A DNA stretch of 11,606 nt from Plastoroseomonas sp036499545 (GTDB lineage Bacteria > Pseudomonadota > Alphaproteobacteria > Acetobacterales > Acetobacteraceae): contig DASYDR010000030.1 of assembly GCA_036499545.1 (NCBI GenBank), positions 1 to 11,606 of the forward strand, written 5' to 3'. Position numbers and translations under genes: made by a program. The stretch's first letter is position 1, and every line of letters starts with the position of its first letter. Below are positions 6,176 to 11,606 of the stretch, piece after piece. The notes below the pieces were generated by a model that had not been told where the DNA came from, did no database searches, and saw only the letters and a list, made by a program, of their open reading frames with translations.

Positions 6176-6871
6176 ATGGATGCTTCCGACGCCGCCCTCG
6201 ATGTTCTGGCCGCCCGTCATCTCGGCGGCCGCCGCTCCATGCCCGATGCGGTGGCGGAGGCGCTGCGGGAAGGCATCCTCACCGGCCTGCTGCCCGCCGG
6301 CCGCCAGCTCAAGCAGGACCACCTGGCCCGCCGCTTCGGCGTCAGCCGCGCACCGGTGCGGGAAGCCCTGCAGGTCCTGGCCGGGGAGGGGCTGCTGAGC
6401 GTCAGCCGCCACCGCGGCGTCATCGTGGCGCCGGCCGATCCCGCCGACCTCACCGAAATCACCGAGCTGCGCGGCCTGCTCGAAGGCCATGCGATGCGCC
6501 TGTCCGGCCCGCGCCTCTCGGCCGCGGATTTCGAGGAAGCCGCGGCCTTGCTGGACGAAGCGGAAACCACGGGTCAGGAGCCGGCATTGCAGGCCGATCT
6601 CCACTGGCGCTTCCACCGCACCCTGCTGCGCGGTGCCGAGCGCCCGCGCGTGCTGACGCAGATCGAACATCTGCACATCGCCGTCTCCCGCTACCTGCTG
6701 CCCGCCTGGAGCGCGGCCGGGCTCTCGATCGGCTGGGTGGCATCGCATCGCGACCTGCTCCGCCTGATGCGGTCCGGCCAGGCCGATGCGGCGGCGGAAC
6801 TCAACAGCAGCCAGATCGAGGAAGCGCGGCACCGCGTCGCCGCCTGGCTGCAGATCCAGGAGCCAGCATGA
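6176..6871 (+). CDS. GntR/FadR-type (FCD domain) transcriptional regulator 1
   Basis: A DNA-binding repressor or activator expected to respond to a small carboxylate-type ligand; 231 aa, normal for the FCD group. The winged helix-turn-helix is at ~23-85, with LARRFGVSRAPVREALQVLA (50-69) the classic GntR signature. The FCD ligand domain is at ~93-225. Two of the four usual metal ligands look changed: the Asp of 'D-x-x-F-H' is His143 (H-W-R-F-H147) and the last His, 22 residues after His191, is Gln213. Ligand binding may therefore differ from metal-dependent FCD regulators. The start is ATG 6176, chosen because an upstream promoter begins transcription there; no Shine-Dalgarno is present, so the mRNA is predicted leaderless. 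ATG at 6239 (Met22) would still keep the winged helix. Its stop overlaps the HAD gene start as ATGA, so the two are coupled. Confidence 0.9.
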   Translation: MDASDAALDVLAARHLGGRRSMPDAVAEALREGILTGLLPAGRQLKQDHLARRFGVSRAPVREALQVLAGEGLLSVSRHRGVIVAPADPADLTEITELRGLLEGHAMRLSGPRLSAADFEEAAALLDEAETTGQEPALQADLHWRFHRTLLRGAERPRVLTQIEHLHIAVSRYLLPAWSAAGLSIGWVASHRDLLRLMRSGQADAAAELNSSQIEEARHRVAAWLQIQEPA

Positions 6872-7608
6872 GCACCGACACCACAGGCTTCAGCGCCGCC
6901 ATCGACGCCACCGGCAAGCGGGTACTCACCTTCGACTGTTATGGCACGCTGATCGATTGGGAGACCGGGATCCTGGCGGTGACCCGCCCCTGGCTGGCCG
7001 CCGCCGGCCGCGCCGAGATCCCGGACGACCTGGTGCTTTCCGCCTTCGCGCTGCATCAGGCGCGGCACCAGCAGGTGCGGCCCGCGCTGCTCTATACGGA
7101 GGTGATGTCGCGGAGCTGGGCCGATATCCAGGCGACCTTCGGCCTGCCCGAGGATGCCGGCCAATGCGCCGCCTTTGCCGCCTCCTGCGGGGATTGGCCG
7201 CCCTTTGCGGATACGGTTGCCGCATTGCGCCGCCTGTCCGCCCGCTTCGCCCTCGTGATCCTGTCGAATGTCGATGACGCCTCGCTCGCGCGCAGCCTGC
7301 GGTTGCTCGAGGTGCCCTTCCTGCTGACCGTCACCGCGGAACGTGTCGGATCCTACAAGCCGGGCCTGCCGCATTTCGAGACCGCGATTGCGGATCTGGC
7401 GGCGCGGGGCTTCGCCAAGGCCGAGATCCTGCATGTGGCGCAGAGCCGCCACCATGATGTCGATCCCGCCGCCCGGATCGGCATCCCGACCGTCTGGGTC
7501 AATCGCCGCCACGGCCGGCGCGGCACCGGCGCCACCATCGCCAATACCGCCATTCCCTTCGCCCAGGTGCCGAGCCTGGCCGCGCTCGCGGATGCCCTGG
7601 CCCTCTGA
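6868..7608 (+). CDS. HAD-superfamily hydrolase (haloacid dehalogenase type II-like)
   Basis: A cytoplasmic hydrolase of 246 aa. Motif I is FDCYGTLID with nucleophile Asp23 and Tyr25 where phosphatases have their second Asp, a dehalogenase-like pattern (compare F-D-A-Y-G-T). Motif II is ILSNVDD (Ser133), motif III Lys164 in GSYKPGLPHF, motif IV Asp197 in HVAQSRHHDVDPA. Aligned by eye with L-2-haloacid dehalogenase, the Arg that takes the halide and the Asn in 'SSNxWD' are not present (Arg194 stands near the latter). True dehalogenation is therefore doubtful, and annotation as a generic HAD hydrolase is safer. It belongs to a common subgroup with 'HVAQSxxHD.xPA' and a 'VWVNRR' end. It overlaps the regulator stop by ATGA, so it is likely the target of that regulator. 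Confidence 0.88.
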   Translation: MSTDTTGFSAAIDATGKRVLTFDCYGTLIDWETGILAVTRPWLAAAGRAEIPDDLVLSAFALHQARHQQVRPALLYTEVMSRSWADIQATFGLPEDAGQCAAFAASCGDWPPFADTVAALRRLSARFALVILSNVDDASLARSLRLLEVPFLLTVTAERVGSYKPGLPHFETAIADLAARGFAKAEILHVAQSRHHDVDPAARIGIPTVWVNRRHGRRGTGATIANTAIPFAQVPSLAALADALAL

Positions 7609-7624
7609 TATCGGGCCGCCGATA
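7609..7624 (+). other. Short hairpin after the HAD gene
   Basis: TATCGG (7609-7614) pairs with CCGATA (7619-7624) around GCCG, directly after the stop codon. There is no T run, so at best it is a weak or Rho-assisted end of the upstream transcript. Confidence 0.35.
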
Positions 7625-7651
7625 CGATCGGGTGGCGCGGCTTTCACCCCG

Positions 7652-7694
7652 TTGCCTCCCTGTCGTCACAAGTGTATGCACTTCTGACGACAGG
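7652..7694 (+). promoter_or_regulatory. Promoter and 36-bp concentric palindromic operator of the second GntR gene
   Basis: CCTGTCGTCA (7659-7668) matches TGACGACAGG (7685-7694), and within it AAGTG (7670-7674) matches CACTT (7679-7683). All arms share one centre (7676/7677), with only one unpaired position on each side outside the 4-base centre. The core TGTATGCA resembles FadR-type half-site pairs (TGTATACA). A promoter, TTGCCT (7652-7657), 17 bases, TATGCA (7675-7680), places its -10 box exactly on the palindrome centre; the start point would be near 7687. Binding would block polymerase, consistent with autorepression. Confidence 0.75.
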
Positions 7695-7701
7695 ATCGCC
7701 C

Positions 7702-8442
7702 GTGACCTCCATCCCGGAACCGCTCAGCGTCCAACGCTCCACCGACCGGCTCTATGAGCGGGTCAAGGCGATGGTCACCGCCTACCGCCTGCGGCCGGGC
7801 GAGCGGATCAATGAGGTGGAGCTGGCGCGCCAGTTCGGCGTCAGCCGCACCCCGCTGCGGGAAGCGCTGAACCGCCTGGCCTCGGAAGGCTTTCTCTCGG
7901 CCACCGCCAATCGCGGCTACCATATCCGCCCGCTCGATCCGCACGGCGTGCTGATCCTCTACGAATACCGCGCGGTGGTGGAAGTCGGCGCCCTGCGGCT
8001 GAGCTGCGAGCGCGCGTCGGATGAGGCGCTGGCCGAACTCGAGGCCTTCGCGGCCCGCAGCCGCGACGAGCCCGATGGCGACGTGCAGGCGCTGCGGGTC
8101 CTGGCGCTGGACGAGGAATTCCACGAACGCCTGGCCGTGCTGTCCGGCAACGACGAATTCCTGCGCTCCATCCGGTCGATCAACGACCGCATCCGCTTCG
8201 TGCGCTGGATCGACATGCAGAACCGCCGCGCCGGCACCCAGAGCGAGCACATGGCAATCGTCCGCCATCTGCGGATGCGCGACGCCAATACGGCGGCGGC
8301 GCTGCTGCGCCGGCACATCACGCGGCGTCTCGACCAGATCGTCGAGGTGATCAAGGCCGGCTATGCCGAGATCTATACCGACAACGCCCTGGCGGCGCAT
8401 GTGGTGGGGGAGAGTATGGGCCCCACCGCGCCCCGGCAATGA
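7702..8442 (+). CDS. GntR/FadR-type (FCD domain) transcriptional regulator 2
   Basis: Expected to control itself and the RidA-aminotransferase-TPP genes behind it. The product is 246 aa. The winged helix-turn-helix spans ~13-77, with LARQFGVSRTPLREALNRLA (41-60) as GntR signature. The FCD domain spans ~85-215 and keeps all four usual metal ligands: Asp137 and His141 (LDEEFHERL), His183 and His205, the last two 22 residues apart. The start is GTG 7702, preceded by AGGA (7692-7695). A GTG at 7672 is in frame but lies upstream of the predicted transcription start, so it is rejected. The stop TGA overlaps an ATG of the RidA frame (8439). It is only about a quarter to a third identical by eye to regulator 1, so this is not a recent duplication. 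Confidence 0.9.
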   Translation: MTSIPEPLSVQRSTDRLYERVKAMVTAYRLRPGERINEVELARQFGVSRTPLREALNRLASEGFLSATANRGYHIRPLDPHGVLILYEYRAVVEVGALRLSCERASDEALAELEAFAARSRDEPDGDVQALRVLALDEEFHERLAVLSGNDEFLRSIRSINDRIRFVRWIDMQNRRAGTQSEHMAIVRHLRMRDANTAAALLRRHITRRLDQIVEVIKAGYAEIYTDNALAAHVVGESMGPTAPRQ

Positions 8443-8465
8443 CCATCCAGCAAAGGCAACGTCCC

Positions 8466-8816
8466 ATGTCCGACATCACCCGCCTCGACCAGAACGCGCG
8501 CCGCAGCCGCGCCGTGGTGCATGGCGACACCGTCTATCTCGGCGGCCAGACCGCCGATGACCGCGCCGCCGACATCGCCGGCCAGACCCGCCAGGTGCTG
8601 GCGAAGATCGACGAGATGCTGGCCGCCGCCGGGACCGACAGGTCGAAGCTGCTGAACATCACCATCTGGCTGAAGTCGATGGCCGATTTCGCCGCGATGA
8701 ACGCGGTCTATGACGCCTGGGTGGTGCCCGGCCAGACGCCGGCCCGCTGCTGCGGCCAGGTCGAGCTGGCGCTGCCGGAGATCAAGGTCGAGATCATGGC
8801 GATCGCGGCGCGCTGA
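8466..8816 (+). CDS. RidA family (YjgF/YER057c/UK114) enamine/imine deaminase
   Basis: RidA proteins hydrolyse reactive enamines and imines such as 2-aminoacrylate, released by PLP enzymes, to 2-oxo acids and ammonia. The product is 116 aa, slightly short of E. coli RidA (128). Key residues by alignment: Arg94 (PARCCGQVELALP, RidA Arg105), Cys96, Asn79 (FAAMN) and Glu109 (KVEIMAIA, RidA Glu120), so deaminase activity is plausible. I chose ATG 8466 because AAAGG (8452-8456) lies 9 bases before it and the protein then begins as family members do (SDITRLDQNARRSRAVVHG). ATG 8439, overlapping the regulator stop, would add nine poorly conserved residues. Sitting directly ahead of a PLP aminotransferase suggests it clears that enzyme's intermediates. 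Confidence 0.9.
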   Translation: MSDITRLDQNARRSRAVVHGDTVYLGGQTADDRAADIAGQTRQVLAKIDEMLAAAGTDRSKLLNITIWLKSMADFAAMNAVYDAWVVPGQTPARCCGQVELALPEIKVEIMAIAAR

Positions 8817-8819
8817 GCC

Positions 8820-10043
8820 ATGGACAGCCATCAGAACAGCGGCTTCCGGCCCGCGAAGCGCATCGCCGCGATCGAGGTCTCGGAGATCCTGCGCATCGGC
8901 GCCGCCGCGGCGCGGCTGAAGAAGGAAGGCCGCCCGGTGATCGTGCTCGGCGCCGGCGAGCCCGATTTCGACACCCCCGACAACATCAAGGAAGCGGCCA
9001 ATCGCGCCATCGCCGCGGGTGCCACCAAATACACCGCGCTCGACGGCACCGCCGATCTGAAGGCGGCGATCGCGGAGAAGTTCCGCCGCGACAATGTGCT
9101 GGATTTCGCGCCGGAGGAGATCAGCGTCGGTGCCGGCGCCAAGCAGGTCATCCACAACGCGCTGATGGCGACGCTGGATGACGGCGACGAGGTGATCCTG
9201 GCCGCGCCCTATTGGACCTCCTATGCCGATATGGTGGCGATCGCCGGCGGCGTGCCGGTACCGGTGGTCTGCCGGGAGGAGAACGGCTTCCGCCTGGACG
9301 CCGCCGACCTGGAACGCGCCATCACGCCCCGCACCCGCTGGCTGATGCTGAATTCGCCGTCCAACCCGACCGGCAGCGCCTATGCGGCGGCGGATCTGCG
9401 GCCGATCCTGGATGTGCTGCTGCGGCATCCGCAGGTCTGGCTGATGTCGGACGAGATCTACGAGCATCTCTGCTACGGCAATTTCGTCTTCCGCAGCGCG
9501 CTGAGCGTGGAGCCCGCGCTGCGCGACCGCACGCTGACGATCAACGGCGTGTCGAAATCCTATGCCATGACCGGCTGGCGCATCGGCTACGGCGCCGGCC
9601 CGCGCGCGCTGATCGCGGCGATGGCGGTGGTGCAGAGCCAGAGCACCTCCAACCCCAGCTCGGTCTCCCAGGCCGCGGCGGTGGAAGCGCTGACCGGGCC
9701 GCAACAGGTGGTGGAGGAGCGGCGCCTGTCCTTCCAGCGCCGGCGCGACCTGGTGGTCGATGGGCTGAACGCCATCCCCGGCATCACCTGCCGCCGCCCC
9801 GAAGGCGCCTTCTACACCTATTCGAGCTGCGCCGGGCTGATCGGCCGCAAGACGCCGTCAGGGCGCGTGATCGACAGCGATACTGCCTTCTGCCGATATC
9901 TTTTGGAGGAACATGACGTGGCTGTGGTTCCCGGATCCGTCTTCGGACTGGCCCCCTTCTTCCGCATCTCCTACGCCGCGGCGGAGAGCGAGCTGAAGAC
10001 CGCGCTCGCCCGCATCGCCCGCGCGGCGGAGGCGCTGCAATGA
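8820..10043 (+). CDS. PLP-dependent class I aminotransferase (aspartate aminotransferase subgroup I-gamma-like)
   Basis: Transfers the amino group of an amino acid to a 2-oxo acid using pyridoxal phosphate. The product is 407 aa, normal for the family. Visible residues: Lys246 Schiff-base lysine in NGVSKSYAMTGWRIGY, Asp211 and Tyr214 (SDEIYEH), Asn182 in SPSNPTG, Arg254 after GW, Arg382 in FRIS for the substrate carboxylate, and Lys108 in GAGAKQ, a position tied to acidic substrates in bacterial I-gamma enzymes. PYWTSY (130-135) matches the I-gamma type. The gene starts 3 bases after the RidA stop and ends ATGA-overlapped with the TPP enzyme, so the three are co-translated. The true amino donor is open; catabolic context makes housekeeping aspartate metabolism less likely. 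Confidence 0.93.
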   Translation: MDSHQNSGFRPAKRIAAIEVSEILRIGAAAARLKKEGRPVIVLGAGEPDFDTPDNIKEAANRAIAAGATKYTALDGTADLKAAIAEKFRRDNVLDFAPEEISVGAGAKQVIHNALMATLDDGDEVILAAPYWTSYADMVAIAGGVPVPVVCREENGFRLDAADLERAITPRTRWLMLNSPSNPTGSAYAAADLRPILDVLLRHPQVWLMSDEIYEHLCYGNFVFRSALSVEPALRDRTLTINGVSKSYAMTGWRIGYGAGPRALIAAMAVVQSQSTSNPSSVSQAAAVEALTGPQQVVEERRLSFQRRRDLVVDGLNAIPGITCRRPEGAFYTYSSCAGLIGRKTPSGRVIDSDTAFCRYLLEEHDVAVVPGSVFGLAPFFRISYAAAESELKTALARIARAAEALQ

Positions 10044-11606
10044 GCGGCGCGCGCAACGGCGGCCGCATCCTGGTCGACCAGCTCCGTGCCCAGGGCGTGG
10101 AGCGCGTCACCTGCGTGCCGGGCGAGAGCTACCTCGCGGTGCTCGACGCGCTCTATGATTCCGGCATCGACGTGCTGACCTGCCGCGCCGAGGGCGGGGC
10201 GGCCATGATGGCCGAAGCCTATGGCAAGCTCACCGGCCGGCCGGGCGTCTGCTTCGTCACCCGCGGCCCGGGTGCGACCAATGCCAGCCATGGCGTGCAT
10301 ATCGCCATGCAGGATTCGACGCCGCTGATCCTCTTCGTCGGCCAGATCGAATGCGGCATGCGCGAGCGCGAGGCCTTCCAGGAACTCGACTACCGCGCCG
10401 TCTTCGGTTCCATGGCGAAGTGGGTGACGGAGATCGACACCCCCGACCGCATCCCGGAACTGGTGGCGCGCGCCTTCCGCACCGCGATGCAGGGCCGCCC
10501 CGGCCCGGTGGTGATCGCGCTGCCGGAGGAGATGCTGGTGGCGATGGCGGAGGTGCCGGACGTGCCGCGGGTGGAACCGGCGCTGCCGGCGCCGGCGGCC
10601 GCCGATCTCGAGCGGCTGGGCGCCATGCTGGGGGCCGCGCGGCAGCCGATCGCGATCCTGGGCGGCTCCGGCTGGACCCAGGACGCGGTCGACCAGTTCG
10701 CGGCTTTCGCGGAGCGCTGGTCGCTGCCGGTCGCGACCTCCTTCCGCCGCGCCGACCGCTTCCGCTGGGATCACCCCTGCTACGCCGGCGATCTCGGCAT
10801 CGGGCCGGCGCCGTCGCTGGCGGCGCGGGTGAAGGATGCCGATGTGCTGCTGCTGGTCGGCGGCCGCATGTCGGAAATGCCCTCCGGCTCCTACACGCTG
10901 CTCGATATCCCGGTGCCGAAGCAGGCGCTGGTGCATGTGCATCCGGGCGCCGAGGAACTCGGCCGCGTCTATGCGCCGACGCTCGCGATCCAGGCCAGCC
11001 CGAGCGCCTTCGCGGCTTCGCTCGCCGGTCTGCAGCCGGCCAGTGCGCCGTCCTGGGGCAATGCCACGCCGCAGGCGCATGCCGATTACCTCGCCTGGTC
11101 GGGCAATGCCCGCAAGCTGCCGGGCGAGTTCCAGTATGGCGAGGTGATGCGCTGGCTCGGCGACCGCCTGCCGCCGGAGGCGATCCTCTGCAACGGCGCC
11201 GGCAATTTCGCCGGCTGGCTGCACCGGCACCACCGCTTCTCCCGCCTCGGCACCCAGCTGGCGCCGACTTCCGGCTCCATGGGCTATGGCGTGCCGGCGG
11301 CGGTGATGGCGAAGCGGCAATGCCCGGACAGCCCGGTGCTGGTCGTGGCCGGTGACGGCGACTTCCTGATGAACGGCCAGGAATTCGCCACCGCCGTGCA
11401 GCACGACATCCCGATCATCGCCATCGTCATCGACAACGGCATGTACGGCACCATCCGCATGCACCAGGAACGCGACTAGCCCGGCCGCGTCTCCGCGACG
11501 CGGCTGAAGAATCCGGATTTCGCCGCCTATGCCCAGGCCTTCGGCGGCCACGGCGAAACCGTGGAGCGCACCGCGGACTTCGCGCCGGCCTTCAAGCGTG
11601 CCGTGG
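10040..11606 (+). pseudogene. Thiamine-pyrophosphate enzyme (acetolactate synthase-like) with in-frame TAG; 3' end outside window
   Basis: A TPP-dependent decarboxylase/carboligase of the acetohydroxyacid synthase superfamily. The N-terminal PYR domain holds catalytic Glu51 (CRAEGGAAMMAEAYG) and GPGATNASHGVHIAMQDSTP (77-96). A central domain spans ~190-330. The C-terminal PP domain holds the cofactor motif GDGDFLMNGQE (438-448) to IDNGMYGTI (464-472). Codon 480 (11477-11479) is TAG, after MHQERD. Beyond it the same frame continues PGRVSATRLKNPDF and on for 42 codons to the window edge, as expected for this family, whose members read 'HQER-x-Y-P-G-R'. One base change from a Tyr codon explains the stop. 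As read, the product is 479 aa and lacks roughly the last 70 or more residues, probably inactivating it. ATG 10040 overlaps the aminotransferase stop. The exact substrate is unknown. Confidence 0.8.
11477..11479 (+). other. Premature amber codon in the TPP enzyme gene
   Basis: TAG replaces the Tyr codon expected between HQERD and PGRVS. There is no frame change around it, and the downstream codons keep the genome's GC-rich third-position bias. It is a point change or base error, not a natural gene end. Confidence 0.85.

Noticed and set aside
7672..7701. Upstream GTG start for regulator 2
   Set aside because: It lies within the operator/-10 region, before the predicted transcription start, and lacks a ribosome binding site; GTG 7702 has AGGA at proper distance.
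8373..9704. A 443-codon minus-strand open frame over RidA and the aminotransferase
   Set aside because: Composition is Arg/Asp/Gly/His-rich with no domain pattern; the plus strand encodes well-motifed enzymes.
11477..11479. Pyrrolysine or programmed readthrough at the TAG
   Set aside because: The position is an ordinary conserved Tyr, no special downstream structure is visible, and nothing suggests amber recoding in this lineage; point mutation or error is simpler.
9971..11551. A 526-codon open frame on the minus strand, antisense to the TPP enzyme
   Set aside because: It mirrors a gene with clear TPP motifs, and its product is Arg/His/Gly-rich low complexity, typical of antisense frames in high-GC DNA. 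The sense TAG does not change this.
1..11606. Searches by eye for CRISPR arrays, insertion sequences, integrases, toxin-antitoxin or phage genes
   Set aside because: No regularly spaced repeats, transposase motifs or phage-like genes were seen; all long palindromes have local regulatory or intergenic-repeat explanations.

Overview
The window is GC-rich (roughly two-thirds G+C by eye) and reads as chromosome of an alphaproteobacterium, most likely Rhodospirillales/Acetobacteraceae (Roseomonas-like). The grounds are a tRNA-Glu / small membrane protein / rluD-type pseudouridine synthase / rpoH block of alphaproteobacterial style, RpoH with its diagnostic box, strong GC codon bias that opens long antisense frames, and catabolic genes governed by GntR/FCD regulators. 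The taxon is an inference from gene content and style, not from a marker search.

Layout. (1) Positions 1-2976, minus strand: the end of a surface-glycan type cluster. A large two-domain protein (class I methyltransferase, coiled coil, GT4-like glycosyltransferase; 849 aa) is followed after 10 bases by a second gene that runs off the left edge and faintly resembles a family 2 glycosyltransferase. (2) 3266-3387, minus strand: tRNA-Glu(CTC) with a recognisable promoter. (3) 3429-4722: a small one-TM protein (minus) and an RluD-like 23S rRNA pseudouridine synthase (plus), whose 5' ends appear to overlap head to head, then a textbook intrinsic terminator. (4) 4724-6090: a good promoter, a long structured leader, rpoH (heat-shock sigma factor), two palindromic repeat modules and a GC-rich hairpin. 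(5) 6136-11606, plus strand: a catabolic or detoxification locus. Two GntR/FCD regulators each sit behind their own long perfect or near-perfect palindrome overlapping a promoter. The first regulator is translationally coupled to a HAD hydrolase. The second heads a tight run with RidA, a class I aminotransferase and a thiamine-pyrophosphate (TPP) enzyme.

How the last block could work: the aminotransferase would make a 2-oxo acid from an amino acid, RidA would hydrolyse reactive enamine/imine intermediates, and the TPP enzyme would decarboxylate or ligate the oxo acid. The substrate cannot be read from sequence. The TPP gene carries an in-frame TAG at 11477-11479, exactly where a conserved tyrosine is expected, with the family's sequence continuing in frame after it. 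This is either a recent nonsense mutation or a base-calling error.

Most notable: the amber codon in an otherwise intact TPP enzyme; a promoter/operator at 6136-6169 that predicts a leaderless, autoregulated GntR mRNA; a 36-bp concentric palindrome at 7659-7694 that also fixes the start of the second regulator; contrasting metal-site residues in the two FCD domains; and a palindromic repeat pair after rpoH that looks like a dispersed family. I found no clearly new defence or mobile system.
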